Positions 23,082 through 32,623 of a DNA stretch of 64,000 nucleotides are shown piece by piece. Under the pieces are notes generated by a model. The model searched no databases and was not told where the DNA came from. It saw only the letters and a program-made list of their open reading frames with translations. Both the position numbers and the translations under genes were made by a program. Position 1 is the stretch's first letter. Each line of letters opens with the position of its first letter. This DNA is from Lacimicrobium alkaliphilum. Lineage in GTDB: Bacteria > Pseudomonadota > Gammaproteobacteria > Enterobacterales > Alteromonadaceae. The stretch spans positions 203,431 through 267,430 of the forward strand of contig NZ_NISX01000001.1 in assembly GCF_002591895.1 (NCBI RefSeq). The letters are read 5' to 3'.

Positions 23082-23820
23082 CGGGTTGAAAACGGGTTTG
23101 CTTTTGCACCGTTTTAAGCAGCTTTTTTAGCTTCCATAATTTCAACCTGCCTTTGCCTGGCAGAAATCTGGCTCCCTGATTTATGGCTACAGTATTGCCT
23201 TTAACCCAAATTTTCTGAGCGGGCTCACCTGCAGTTACGATACAGCTCATTGGTGGGTAAACTACCGCTTTGCTTTCCTGTGATATACCTGTTTGCAGAC
23301 AGTCACAAAGTTCGTTCATACTGGCTTGCTGATACCTTTCGGGTGTAAAAGGCAATAAGGGCAAACCGTTGGTAACACCAACATCCGCATAAGATTGTTG
23401 CTGAATGCGAAAAGCAATGGGTACTTTAGCGAGACTGTCACTGAACTGTGACAGGTCTTCCTTTAATTGTAACTTTGCATCGAAAGCCCAATCTCCTCCA
23501 TGGGTATACCAATTCAGGTAATGCTTCCGTTGCAGTGCTTCGAGCATATACAGTTCGTTGGGGCCTATCACCGGGAAAAACCAATGCGATGACAATAAGT
23601 GCAGTACTTTGAGGCTGTCTTTACCATAGTTAATCAGGTTTCCGGTGCAGAATAGCCGATCACAGCGAGGATCAAACCCGGCCTTAGTCAATGCCCGTTG
23701 CAGTGCGTCGAACTGTCCGCAGATATCCCCGACAAAATAGTCTTTACCACATTGATTTTCGGCGACTATTTTCAGACGGCAAATACCGGATAGCAGCCTT
23801 TGCAGTGACGCTTGTTGCAT
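23071..23820 (-). CDS. Lambda protein phosphatase-like pseudoenzyme (degenerate calcineurin-like fold)
   Basis: A 249-residue protein. It aligns by eye with bacteriophage lambda phosphatase and PrpA/PrpB over FVGDICGQFDALQ, DRLFCTGNLINYGKDS, FFPVIGPNELYML and WYTHGGDWAFD. The metal and catalytic residues are replaced. GDxHG reads GDICG (His to Cys34), GDxVDRG reads GNLINYG (Asp to Asn61), and GNHE reads GPNE (86-89). The downstream HAD and GHT motifs are also absent. Only the first Asp remains, so it is very probably inactive as a phosphoesterase. The open frame is intact, so it is not an obvious pseudogene; a binding or regulatory role is inferred. Confidence 0.75.
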   Translation of the reverse strand: MQQASLQRLLSGICRLKIVAENQCGKDYFVGDICGQFDALQRALTKAGFDPRCDRLFCTGNLINYGKDSLKVLHLLSSHWFFPVIGPNELYMLEALQRKHYLNWYTHGGDWAFDAKLQLKEDLSQFSDSLAKVPIAFRIQQQSYADVGVTNGLPLLPFTPERYQQASMNELCDCLQTGISQESKAVVYPPMSCIVTAGEPAQKIWVKGNTVAINQGARFLPGKGRLKLWKLKKLLKTVQKQTRFQPVIG

Positions 23821-23945
23821 GACGAATCCATAAATCGGAAAAACGCATCATGACCATAAAATATACGCCCGGTCTTGAACAGACAGGATTAACACTGGTC
23901 ACAAATAATTCATCCAGGCTTCACAATCTCAGGCCAGATTTTGCG

Positions 23946-24749
23946 TTAATCGAATACAGCGATAATCTGGCGACTGATGGCCACCAAATCCCCTCTGGCA
24001 TCCCAGATGTTGGCCTCGCTGTGGCAATAGCCATCGGCGGCCTGGCGGGTATCTGCCTGATAAGCAAACCAGTCATCGGCTGCTACGGGCTGATGGGGAT
24101 GGATAAACTCCAGGTTCCAGCTCATGGTGCTTGCCGGTGCAGGCCAGCGCAGCATCTGTAATATGGTCGGTGGCCAGGCATCAATCAGCGCGATCAGGTG
24201 GGCATCGCTGACCTGTTCCGGCGTGTCAGTAAACCGCATCCAGCCGCAGGTTCTTGCCGTTTTTTTACCGGTAAAGGGCAGGCCACCCTCAACCAGGAAA
24301 AGATCTATATGTTTTAAAAATTTAGGGGTGACTTTGGGGATTTGCGGGATAAATTTTGCCTTTTCAGGCAGCGCCATATTGTGTTGTGTCTGATTGTCGA
24401 CCCGCACTTTGGAGTCTCTGTGAGTACCAAAGCAGGCCTGGCAGAATACTGCGACCTGGTCATTCTGTAATGCGCGGGCTGTTACCTGAGTCACATTTTT
24501 TCCTTCGCGCAGTACCTGTACCTGAATTTCAAGTTCGGCTCCGGCATTCAGAGGGCCGACAAAATTGGTGGTTAGTGACCTCAGAACCCTATCCGGTTTA
24601 ACCGTATTTTTTATCGCCTCGTAAAGGAGGGCCGCAGATAAACCACCGAATACGGTTCTGCCCTGAGCCCAGCTTTTGGGTACCGTCAGCAGACAGTTTC
24701 CGTCAATCGAATTCTCGCGTATTTGCTGCAAAAGCTGGTCTATATGCAT
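23946..24749 (-). CDS. Acyl-CoA thioesterase-like double hot-dog protein
   Basis: A 267-residue protein resembling the TesB-like thioesterase superfamily (4HBT_3). FGGLSAALLYEAI and RSLTTNFVGPLNAGAELEI belong to the first hot-dog. SHSEANIWDARGDLVAISRQ-type text (CHSEANIWDARGDLVAIS here) closes the second, including the conserved Asp. It probably hydrolyses acyl-CoA, chain length unknown. The ATG at 24749 or a GTG four codons earlier may be the start; neither has a clear ribosome site. It lies upstream of the phosphatase-like gene on the same strand. Confidence 0.85.
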   Translation of the reverse strand: MHIDQLLQQIRENSIDGNCLLTVPKSWAQGRTVFGGLSAALLYEAIKNTVKPDRVLRSLTTNFVGPLNAGAELEIQVQVLREGKNVTQVTARALQNDQVAVFCQACFGTHRDSKVRVDNQTQHNMALPEKAKFIPQIPKVTPKFLKHIDLFLVEGGLPFTGKKTARTCGWMRFTDTPEQVSDAHLIALIDAWPPTILQMLRWPAPASTMSWNLEFIHPHQPVAADDWFAYQADTRQAADGYCHSEANIWDARGDLVAISRQIIAVFD

Positions 24750-24813
24750 GGTACTTTTCACTCAGTATAAAAATACCAAGCCTAACTGGTCAGATGAGAT
24801 GAGTAAAGTAGGT

Positions 24814-26478
24814 CTATTCGTCTGACTCAGCGTTGTCGGAAGAAGCTACTTCCTCAATTGACAGAGTATCTAGTTGATCTTTTTTGATTTTTTGTACAAT
24901 TCCGTCAAAGCGTTTGGCGTTAGCAGAGGAAAGGGGCTGGTCGGTAAGCTCCTGTTGCAGTGCGGCAATACTGATTTTTTTATGCACCAGTTTTTTTGCC
25001 TCGACCATGGATTGTAATAAGTTGAGACTAAAAGCGGGTTCGCTGGGGAAAAGTATATACGCTTGATAAAACAGGTCGATGGCGTCACTGAAGTTATCTT
25101 TTACGTAAAATGCCAGCCCGCGCTTGTTAAACTCCAGCGAACGCGATTTTTTATCGCCCAGAGCCTGTTCATTTTTCCGCATCATCAGACTGGAAACCGT
25201 CCGTTCATTTTCATCTGGCAGATTGGCCAGTTTCTGTTCCAGTTCGTGCAGCATTTCGGAGGCTTTGCCTTTTTCGCCGAGATCGTGCCAGGTGCTGACT
25301 GCGTCCGAAAGAGTTGGAATGTCCATAAACTCCGTATCTTCGAGGCCTTCCTGTGACAAAAGCTCACGGGCCCTGGCTTTGTCATCTTCAAGCACTGCGG
25401 CCAGTGCGGTCATATAGTTGCGCTTAATGTCAATGTCACTTCCCTGCATATTGCGACCTGCACCACCAATTAAATAGCGGGCCACTTGCAAATGTTTACC
25501 ACGTTCATTGATTGGCGTATCACGGGCTTTTGTCAGATAGCAACGTGCCAGGTCCAGAGATAATTCAGTAAATCGCTCACGGATATTGCGGTTGGACTCG
25601 CGCTTTTTTTCAAGAAGATTAATGGCTTCATCCATTTGATCCTGTGTTTGGTAAAGATAGGCTTTAAGACGCGCTGCAGAGAGAGACAGTTCACCGTCTT
25701 TTATTCTGTCCATGTAGGTCTGGGCTTTATCATAATCTTCTTTATCGATATTGATTCTGGCCAGCCATTCACAGGCTTTATCGCTGGTAAGGTGCGTGTT
25801 GAGCATCGCTCCAAGCATTTTTTCACTTTCCTCGGTTTCCCCCATAAGATGAGTACTTTGAATCAGCCCCCATTTTGCCCAGATAATCTTATCCGACGTT
25901 TTAAGTACCTCCTGATAAATTTCGGCGCTTTCCTTATAGCGCTTCAACTTGGTCAGGATCCTGGCCTTAAGTTTGATCATATTGGTGCGATATTTTGGCT
26001 CTTTGTTGCTTTTCATCAGCAGTTCAAGACTTTCCAGCGCTCTGGAGTAATCATCTTTATCCATCAATTGCATTACCGGCTTCATAAAATGATGGAACCG
26101 CATACAAGATAAAAGGGTCTTTTCCAGGTTTCGGATAGTGTAGGGCTTAAGCACCAGTGCATCAGGATGCACATCCATAATCTGACCGACTATCATGGGA
26201 ACCCGATCTGAGGTGACAAAGACAATGCAGGTGGAGGGCTTGAGCAAACCTTCTTTTTGCATTTCGTTGATCACTTCTACGCCGTTTTTATATAACCCGA
26301 GATGAAAGTCCATAAGCAGAAGGTGAAAGTGACGCTGTTTGAGAGCAGGTTTGAGTTCTCTACCCTGACTGTAACAACCAATATCAGAAAACCCCATTTC
26401 CAGAAGATGGTTGCGCAGATTGATACGGGCAACGCCGTTATCTTCTACCACCGCAATATTGATTTTGTTTCTATCCAA
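24814..26478 (-). CDS. Response regulator with REC domain and TPR-rich C-terminal region
   Basis: A 554-residue protein. The N-terminal receiver domain (1-125) has acidic pocket Glu12/Asp13, phospho-acceptor Asp57 in LLLMDFHLG, switch residues in VFVTSD and Lys in LVLKPYT, so it should be phosphorylatable. The remainder is helical with TPR-like repeats (for example RYKESAEIYQEVLKTSD and NFSDAIDLFYQAYILFPSEP) and no DNA-binding domain. Output by protein-protein contact is inferred. No kinase gene is adjacent. A second protein of the same design is at 56436-58088. Confidence 0.88.
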   Translation of the reverse strand: MDRNKINIAVVEDNGVARINLRNHLLEMGFSDIGCYSQGRELKPALKQRHFHLLLMDFHLGLYKNGVEVINEMQKEGLLKPSTCIVFVTSDRVPMIVGQIMDVHPDALVLKPYTIRNLEKTLLSCMRFHHFMKPVMQLMDKDDYSRALESLELLMKSNKEPKYRTNMIKLKARILTKLKRYKESAEIYQEVLKTSDKIIWAKWGLIQSTHLMGETEESEKMLGAMLNTHLTSDKACEWLARINIDKEDYDKAQTYMDRIKDGELSLSAARLKAYLYQTQDQMDEAINLLEKKRESNRNIRERFTELSLDLARCYLTKARDTPINERGKHLQVARYLIGGAGRNMQGSDIDIKRNYMTALAAVLEDDKARARELLSQEGLEDTEFMDIPTLSDAVSTWHDLGEKGKASEMLHELEQKLANLPDENERTVSSLMMRKNEQALGDKKSRSLEFNKRGLAFYVKDNFSDAIDLFYQAYILFPSEPAFSLNLLQSMVEAKKLVHKKISIAALQQELTDQPLSSANAKRFDGIVQKIKKDQLDTLSIEEVASSDNAESDE

Positions 26479-26872
26479 AGGTAAAGGCCATTCTCAATTG
26501 CAACAAGCTCTAGCATAGCAATCAATCGGCTTATACCAAACGAACTTAATAGATATTCACGTAGGTTGAACCCATATTTCCGCTGGATAAACTTAATGAT
26601 GAAGTGTTAGTGAGTCTGATCTGAAGCCAGGGCATATAGCAGGATAGCGTTAACCCTGACCTGACAGAAAAGAGAATTTTCGACTTTAATTGGTATTATC
26701 TGCCATTACAGGGACCACGACCATAAGCTGTCTAAGCTAGTTTACAGAGTGAGATAACGAGTTAGCTGTTTTTATCACTTGACGTTAACGTTAAGGTAAA
26801 AAATCTGCTAATGTACCTCACACTTTCTTAACAAGCTGCCGGCGTTTCGGCAGATGACATAACAGGTGCCCA
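26479..26872. other. 394-bp non-coding region upstream of mmsA
   Basis: This is the only gap over 300 bp. It must hold the promoter of the leftward REC-TPR gene and that of the rightward valine operon. The only clear structure is the palindrome at 26779-26794, listed separately. I see no open frame with a credible start, no terminator hairpin with a T tract and no RNA gene. Confidence 0.7.
26779..26794. promoter_or_regulatory. Palindromic operator, candidate LiuR (MerR-family) site
   Basis: The sequence TTGACGTTAACGTTAA contains the perfect 10-bp palindrome ACGTTAACGT and one mismatched pair outside it. It lies about 80 bp before the mmsA start. Its form resembles the LiuR motif proposed for branched-chain amino-acid catabolism genes in gammaproteobacteria. 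That identity is an inference from family knowledge and operon content. The TTGACG part could double as a -35 element. Confidence 0.6.
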
Positions 26873-28363
26873 ATGAAACAAATTCCTTTGCTGATTAACG
26901 GCGAGTTTATTGCTTCAACGTCTCAACAGCATATTGATGTCACGAATCCTGCCGACAATCAGGTGATCGCTCAGGCTCCCTGCGCTACCCATGAAGAAAT
27001 GGAAAGTGCCATTGCCAGTGCAAAAGAAGCGTTTAAGACCTGGCGTAATGTGGCAGTGTCGGAGCGTGCCCGGTTGATGATGCGCTATCAGGCATTGTTA
27101 AAAGCCCACCATGATGAGATAGCTGAGATTCTCAGTCAGGAAACCGGAAAAACCTTTGATGATGCCAAGGGCGATGTGTGGCGCGGTATTGAGGTGGTAG
27201 AACAAGCCATGAATATTCCTGCACTGATGATGGGTGAGACAGTGGAGAATGTTGCCAGAGGCATAGATACGTACAGCTATACCCAGCCTCTGGGTGTGTG
27301 CGTTGGCATAACGCCGTTTAATTTCCCGGCAATGATCCCGCTGTGGATGTTTCCATTAGCTATTGCTGCAGGCAACACCTTTATTCTGAAACCCTCAGAG
27401 CAGGATCCAATGACACCGACCCGTCTTGCAGAGTTGTTCCTTGAAGCCGGAGCGCCGAAGGGGTTATTGAACATTGTGCATGGTGGCGCCGATCAGGTTA
27501 ATCATCTGCTTCACCATGAAGAGACCAGGGCCGTGTCATTTGTAGGTTCAGTGCCCGTAGGCCAGCATATTTACAAAACGGCTACAGATAATATGAAACG
27601 CGCACAGTGTTTTGCCGGTGCGAAAAACCATTCAGTGATTATGCCTGATGCGAATAAAGCTCAGGTCCTGAATAATCTGGTGGGTGCATCAGTTGGGGCT
27701 GCCGGACAACGTTGTATGGCCATTTCTGTGGCCGTTTTTGTGGGAGATTCAAAAGACTGGATCCCGGAATTGGCAGAGATGATTGCTAAAGTGAAGCCAG
27801 GCCTTTGGAATGATAAGGAAGCGGGCTTTGGACCCTTGATCAGTGACAAAGCCAAACAGCGGGTATTGTCTCTGATTGAGCAGGGTAAGCAGGAAGGTGC
27901 CACCTGTCTGGTGGATGGCTCTGACTTTAATTTGCCCGGTTATGAGCAGGGTAATTGGGTGGGGCCGACAGTATTTAGCAACGTGACTGAAGATATGACC
28001 ATCTACAAAGAAGAAATCTTCGGGCCGGTACTTTGCTGTGTCGTGGTGGATAGTCTGGAAGAGGCCATCGCCTTGGTGAATCGTAACCCTTACGGAAATG
28101 GCACCAGTATTTTTACCGCCAATGGTGCTGCCGCACGTAAATACCAGCATGAAATTGAAGTGGGACAGGTAGGTATCAATGTACCGATTCCTGTGCCCCT
28201 GCCATTTTTCTCTTTCACCGGCTGGAAAAACTCTTTCTACGGTGATTTGCATGCTTATGGAAAACAAGGGGTGCGTTTTTACACTGAAACCAAGACGATC
28301 ACCAGTCGTTGGTTTGAAGACGACATTCCTCAGGGGCCGAATATGACCATTAGCCTGCGTTAG
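26873..28363 (+). CDS. mmsA: Methylmalonate-semialdehyde dehydrogenase (CoA-acylating)
   Basis: A 496-residue aldehyde dehydrogenase that converts methylmalonate semialdehyde to propionyl-CoA at the end of valine breakdown (NAD- and CoA-dependent). [15 protein letters not shown] is diagnostic for Mms[13 protein letters not shown] is the cofactor loop. The catalytic Cys is in [11 protein letters not shown] and [10 protein letters not shown] is at the C-terminus. An AGGTG ribosome site precedes the ATG. It heads the operon, but a 223-bp gap containing a repeat separates it from the next gene. Confidence 0.96.
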   Translation: MKQIPLLINGEFIASTSQQHIDVTNPADNQVIAQAPCATHEEMESAIASAKEAFKTWRNVAVSERARLMMRYQALLKAHHDEIAEILSQETGKTFDDAKGDVWRGIEVVEQAMNIPALMMGETVENVARGIDTYSYTQPLGVCVGITPFNFPAMIPLWMFPLAIAAGNTFILKPSEQDPMTPTRLAELFLEAGAPKGLLNIVHGGADQVNHLLHHEETRAVSFVGSVPVGQHIYKTATDNMKRAQCFAGAKNHSVIMPDANKAQVLNNLVGASVGAAGQRCMAISVAVFVGDSKDWIPELAEMIAKVKPGLWNDKEAGFGPLISDKAKQRVLSLIEQGKQEGATCLVDGSDFNLPGYEQGNWVGPTVFSNVTEDMTIYKEEIFGPVLCCVVVDSLEEAIALVNRNPYGNGTSIFTANGAAARKYQHEIEVGQVGINVPIPVPLPFFSFTGWKNSFYGDLHAYGKQGVRFYTETKTITSRWFEDDIPQGPNMTISLR

Positions 28364-28368
28364 TGATA

Positions 28369-28514
<146 letters not shown>

Positions 28515-28586
28515 GCCTTTAACAGAACTTAGCATTGGTCGGTGTATGCCGACCTAATAAGCCAAAATACTCAGAGGTAATATAAG

Positions 28587-29744
28587 GTGAATTTTAATCT
28601 TACCGACGATCAACAGGCGTTTGCCGATACCGCCAGACAATTTGCGCAGCAGGATCTGGCTCCCCATGCCGCTAAATGGGATAAAGAACACTATTTTCCC
28701 AAAGAGGTGATCCAAAAAGCCGGCGAGCTGGGTTTTTGTGGCTTGTATACCCCTGAAGAAGCGGGCGGCTTGGGCTTGTCCCGGCTCGACTCGTCAATCA
28801 TATTTGAAGAGCTGGCCATGGGGTGTACTGCCACTACTGCGATGATGACTATTCATAATATGGCCACCTGGATGATTGCCACCTGGGGTACACAGAACAT
28901 AAAGCAACAGTGGTGTGAGGCGTTAGTCTCCGGTCAGAAACTGGCGTCCTATTGTTTGACTGAACCTGGCTCAGGATCTGATGCTGCAGCGCTGCGAACC
29001 AGCGCAAGAAAACAGGGTGATCACTATCTGGTAAATGGTTCAAAGATGTTTATCTCCGGTGCGGGTGAAACCGAAGTGCTGGTCGTGATGGTGCGCACCG
29101 GTGAACAGGGCCCCAAAGGTATTTCTGCATTGGTCATACCGGCAGATGCAGAGGGTATTGTGTATGGAAAAGCAGAAGAGAAAATGGGCTGGAACGCCCA
29201 ACCCACGCGTCTGGTAAGTTTTGAGAATGTAAAGGTGCCGGTTTATCACCTTCTGGGTAGTGAGGGCGAAGGTTTTAAATTCGCCATGCAAGGCCTCGAC
29301 GGTGGTCGCGTAAACATTGCCACCTGTTCGATAGGCACTGCCCAGCAAGCACTGAATACGGCGCGTGATTATATGCATGAGCGTCAGCAATTTGGTAAAC
29401 CGCTGGCCGCTTTTCAGGCATTGCAGTTTAAACTGGCAGACATGAATACCGAGTTAGTAGCAGCCCGGCAGATGGTTCGGCTGGCGGCGTTTAAACTGGA
29501 TCAACAAGACCCTGATAAAACCGCGTACTGTGCAATGGCCAAACGTTTTGCCACCGATGTGGGCTTTACTGTTTGTGACCAGGCGCTGCAAATACACGGT
29601 GGCTATGGCTACATTCAGGAGTACCCTCTGGAGCGACATGTGCGGGATGTCCGCGTACATCAAATCCTTGAAGGGACCAATGAAATTATGCGCCTGATTA
29701 TTGCCAGAAGCATTCTGGCCGAGGGCGCCCAAGATATACGTTAA
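28587..29744 (+). CDS. Acyl-CoA dehydrogenase, probable isobutyryl-CoA dehydrogenase
   Basis: A 385-residue FAD-dependent acyl-CoA dehydrogenase. YCLTEPGSGSDAAAL, the FISGAGE substrate loop, QIHGGYGYIQEYPLERHVRDVRV and ILEGTNEIMRLIIAR carry the family motifs. In the operon context it should oxidise isobutyryl-CoA to methacrylyl-CoA in valine degradation. The start codon is GTG at 28587, behind AGAGGTAA. It is followed 15 bp later by the hydrolase gene. Confidence 0.92.
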   Translation: MNFNLTDDQQAFADTARQFAQQDLAPHAAKWDKEHYFPKEVIQKAGELGFCGLYTPEEAGGLGLSRLDSSIIFEELAMGCTATTAMMTIHNMATWMIATWGTQNIKQQWCEALVSGQKLASYCLTEPGSGSDAAALRTSARKQGDHYLVNGSKMFISGAGETEVLVVMVRTGEQGPKGISALVIPADAEGIVYGKAEEKMGWNAQPTRLVSFENVKVPVYHLLGSEGEGFKFAMQGLDGGRVNIATCSIGTAQQALNTARDYMHERQQFGKPLAAFQALQFKLADMNTELVAARQMVRLAAFKLDQQDPDKTAYCAMAKRFATDVGFTVCDQALQIHGGYGYIQEYPLERHVRDVRVHQILEGTNEIMRLIIARSILAEGAQDIR

Positions 29745-29759
29745 TACCAGGAGGTTATA

Positions 29760-30905
29760 ATGTCTGATCAGGATACACAGCAGGATTGGGTGGTGTTTGA
29801 CAGGATCAAAACCGCAGGTGGAAAATTCATCGGCCATGCACGGCTGAACAATCCTAAAGCGCTCAATGCACTGAGTTTACCGATGATTGAGTTGCTGCTG
29901 CCACAGCTTAATAGCTGGCGTCAGGACGACAGCATCGCGCTGGTATTGATAGAAGGTGCCGGAGACAAAGCTTTTTGTGCCGGTGGTGACGTGGTTGCTA
30001 TGTACAAAGCAATGAAAGCCTCCCAGGGCGAAACGCCGGCCTTAGTGGAAGAATTTTTTACTCGTGAATACATGCTGGATCATCTGATCCACACCTATGA
30101 CAAACCACTGATTATATGGGGTAACGGCATTACCATGGGCGGTGGTTTAGGGTTAATGGCCGGTGCCAGTCACAGGATTGTCACAGAAACCGCACGTATT
30201 GCGATGCCCGAAATCTCCATTGGTTTGTATCCGGATGTGGGCGGAAGCTGGTTCCTGAATCGCATGCCAAAGGGTTGTGGACTGTTTCTGGGCCTGACAG
30301 GGGCGAGCATTAATGCTGCCGATGCTCAGTATGTGGGGCTGGCAGATTATCTTATCAGTCAGGGCAGTAAAGATGGGTTTATAGAACATCTGCAACAATG
30401 TGAATGGACCGACGCAATAACCTGGAACCATGAAAAAGTCAGTGAAGTGTGTCTGCAATTTGCTGAGGAATCTCGTTCACTGACGCCGGACTCGAATATC
30501 AAAGCGCACCAGCCACTGATTGAGAAAGTGACACAGGGTAAATCGCTGGATGAGGTGATCAATGAAATTGTGTCGCTCGAGCCGGGCGATGACAAATGGC
30601 TCAGCAAAGCGATTGCTACGCTTAAGGCTGGTTCACCAATCACTGCCTGCATTCTGTTTCGTCAACTTCAGCAAGGGCAGGGCAAAAGCCTGGAAGAATG
30701 TTTCCGGATGGAGCTGGGGCTATCCTGTCGCTGTGGCGAAGTGGGGGAGTTTCAGGAAGGTGTGCGGGCACTGCTGATTGATAAAGATAATAAGCCTGAG
30801 TGGAAATACCCAAGTGTGGACAGGGTGCCGGACTCATTAATTGAACATTTCTTCACTTCGCCCTGGTCGCAGGACGATCATCCGCTCAAAGATCTGAAAG
30901 GATAA
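29760..30905 (+). CDS. 3-hydroxyisobutyryl-CoA hydrolase (enoyl-CoA hydratase/isomerase family)
   Basis: A 381-residue crotonase-fold protein, longer than plain enoyl-CoA hydratases (about 260) and typical of HIBYL-CoA hydrolases. The oxyanion-hole segments are AFCAGGDVVAMYKAMK and GNGITMGGGLGLM. PEISIGLYPDVGGSWFLNRMP carries the catalytic Glu/Asp pair of this subfamily. It frees 3-hydroxyisobutyrate from CoA in valine catabolism. Its ribosome site is a strong AGGAGG, and it is 9 bp upstream of mmsB. Confidence 0.93.
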   Translation: MSDQDTQQDWVVFDRIKTAGGKFIGHARLNNPKALNALSLPMIELLLPQLNSWRQDDSIALVLIEGAGDKAFCAGGDVVAMYKAMKASQGETPALVEEFFTREYMLDHLIHTYDKPLIIWGNGITMGGGLGLMAGASHRIVTETARIAMPEISIGLYPDVGGSWFLNRMPKGCGLFLGLTGASINAADAQYVGLADYLISQGSKDGFIEHLQQCEWTDAITWNHEKVSEVCLQFAEESRSLTPDSNIKAHQPLIEKVTQGKSLDEVINEIVSLEPGDDKWLSKAIATLKAGSPITACILFRQLQQGQGKSLEECFRMELGLSCRCGEVGEFQEGVRALLIDKDNKPEWKYPSVDRVPDSLIEHFFTSPWSQDDHPLKDLKG

Positions 30906-30914
30906 GGAGTCATA

Positions 30915-31811
30915 ATGAAAATCGCGTTTATTGGATTGGGTAACATGGGTGGCCCCATGGCTGCCAACTTAATTAAAGCGGGCTTTGAAGTGCAGGTGTT
31001 CGACCTGCTCAGCGAGAATGTCAAACGTCTTACTGAACAAGGTGCGACATCTGCAGAAACAGCTGCTGATGCCGTCGAGAATGCGCAGGTAGTTGTTTCA
31101 ATGCTGCCTGCGGGTCGTCATGTCAGGTCTCTGTACCTGGACGATGAGTCGATGCAAGGTGCACTCAAACCCGGAACGCTGGTGATTGACTCCAGTACTA
31201 TTGATGCACAAACGGCCAGGGTTGTTGCCAAAGAGTTGACAGCCAGAAACATCGACTTTATTGATGCACCGGTATCAGGCGGTGTAGCCGGTGCACAGGC
31301 CGCAACGCTGACCTTTATTGTTGGCGGTGAAGCCACACAGTTTGAAAAGGCGCAGCCAGTGCTCAGTGCGATGGGCAAAAACATTTTTCATGCGGGCAAG
31401 CATGGCGCCGGGCAAGTGGCAAAAATCTGCAACAACATGCTGCTGGCCGTGCTGATGGCGGGCACCAGTGAAGCCTTGCGCATGGGCATTAACAATGGCC
31501 TGGATGCGAAAGTATTATCTGAGATTATGCAACAGAGCTCCGGTGCCAACTGGACTCTTGATAAATACAATCCCTGCCCCGGAGTAATGGAGAATGTGCC
31601 TTCCAGCAAGGGTTATCAGGGTGGTTTTTTAGTGGATTTGATGAAGAAGGATCTGGGCCTGGCACTGGATACGGCCATTCAGAGTAATTCGTCGACCCCT
31701 ATGGGCTCATTAGCCCAGAGTCTTTATAGCCTGCATAGCCTCAAAGGCCATGGCAGTCTCGATTTTTCCAGTATCTTCACTCTGTTTGAACACGTTGAAA
31801 AGGACAGTTAA
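30915..31811 (+). CDS. mmsB: 3-hydroxyisobutyrate dehydrogenase
   Basis: A 298-residue beta-hydroxyacid dehydrogenase that oxidises 3-hydroxyisobutyrate to methylmalonate semialdehyde, the substrate of MmsA. The cofactor motif is GLGNMGGPMAANL, the substrate loop is DAPVSGGVAGAQAATLTF and the catalytic Lys is in GAGQVAKICNN. An AAGGAGT site precedes the ATG. Its stop codon directly abuts the ATG of the next gene. Confidence 0.95.
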   Translation: MKIAFIGLGNMGGPMAANLIKAGFEVQVFDLLSENVKRLTEQGATSAETAADAVENAQVVVSMLPAGRHVRSLYLDDESMQGALKPGTLVIDSSTIDAQTARVVAKELTARNIDFIDAPVSGGVAGAQAATLTFIVGGEATQFEKAQPVLSAMGKNIFHAGKHGAGQVAKICNNMLLAVLMAGTSEALRMGINNGLDAKVLSEIMQQSSGANWTLDKYNPCPGVMENVPSSKGYQGGFLVDLMKKDLGLALDTAIQSNSSTPMGSLAQSLYSLHSLKGHGSLDFSSIFTLFEHVEKDS

Positions 31812-32573
31812 ATGCAATTAACCGATAAAATTATTGCCATTACCGGCGCTGCCCAGGGGCTGGGTTTAGCAATGGCAAAACACCTGAGTCATAGCGGTGC
31901 CAGAGTGGCGATGCTGGATATGCAACAAGGCCCACTGGATGAGGCCGTGGCACTAGTCAAAGAGCAGGGCGGTGAGGCAATTGGCTTTGTGGTCAATGTG
32001 ACCGATGAAAAGGATGTTGAACAGACATTTGCAGATATTAAAACCCAATTCGGGGCTTTGCATGGTCTGATTAACAGTGCCGGAATTATGCGTGATGGTT
32101 TATTGCTGAAAGTTAAAGATGGACAGGTGGTGGATAAGATGTCTCACCAGCAGTTTCAGTCTGTAATAGATGTGAATATAACCGGTACCTTTTTGTGTGC
32201 CAGGGAAGCCGCGCAAGCGATGGTTGAAACCCAGAGCAAAGGGGTGATTGTTAATATCTCGTCCGTATCCCGTGCCGGTAATGCGGGACAGAGCAATTAT
32301 TCTGCCTCCAAGGCTGCAGTGGCGGCGATGACAGTCACCTGGGCAAAAGAGCTGGCCCGTTTTGGCATACGTACAGGGTGTATTGCGCCAGGTCTGGTCG
32401 AAACGGCGATGGCAGCGCAAATGCGGCCGGATATGCGTGAACGCTTCTTAAGTACTGTTCCTCTGCGACGTCTTGCGGAGCCTGATGAAGTAGCTTCGGC
32501 AGCGCGTTTCATTTTCGAAAATGAGTACTTTACCGGCCGCGTGCTGGAGCTTGATGGCGGCACCCGGGTGTGA
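31812..32573 (+). CDS. SDR family oxidoreductase (FabG/3-hydroxyacyl-CoA dehydrogenase-like)
   Basis: A 253-residue classical short-chain dehydrogenase. TGAAQGLG is the nucleotide-binding motif. The active-site tetrad is Asn in DVNITG, Ser in NISSVSR, and Tyr and Lys in YSASK. The insertion KVKDGQVVDKMS after IMRDGLLL is found in catabolic homologs linked to branched-chain or fatty-acid degradation. The substrate is not decided by sequence. It begins on the base after the mmsB stop and is the last gene of the operon. Confidence 0.9.
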   Translation: MQLTDKIIAITGAAQGLGLAMAKHLSHSGARVAMLDMQQGPLDEAVALVKEQGGEAIGFVVNVTDEKDVEQTFADIKTQFGALHGLINSAGIMRDGLLLKVKDGQVVDKMSHQQFQSVIDVNITGTFLCAREAAQAMVETQSKGVIVNISSVSRAGNAGQSNYSASKAAVAAMTVTWAKELARFGIRTGCIAPGLVETAMAAQMRPDMRERFLSTVPLRRLAEPDEVASAARFIFENEYFTGRVLELDGGTRV

Positions 32574-32578
32574 TTAAA

Positions 32579-32602
32579 ACCGGCAAAAAGGAGTTTGCCG
32601 GT
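32579..32602 (+). terminator. Hairpin at the end of the valine operon
   Basis: A 9-bp perfect stem, ACCGGCAAA/TTTGCCGGT, with a 6-base loop begins 6 bp after the SDR stop. No T tract follows on the plus strand, so it is a weak terminator or a 3'-end stabilising structure. Confidence 0.5.
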
Positions 32603-32623
32603 TGCTGACTGATCACAATCTTA

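Noticed and set aside
25636-26112. 158-residue ORF antisense to the first REC-TPR gene
   Set aside because: A shadow of the real gene's codon bias; its sequence is hydrophobic without family features.
27749-28267. 172-residue ORF antisense to mmsA
   Set aside because: It lies entirely inside a well-supported gene, has no ribosome site and no recognisable family.
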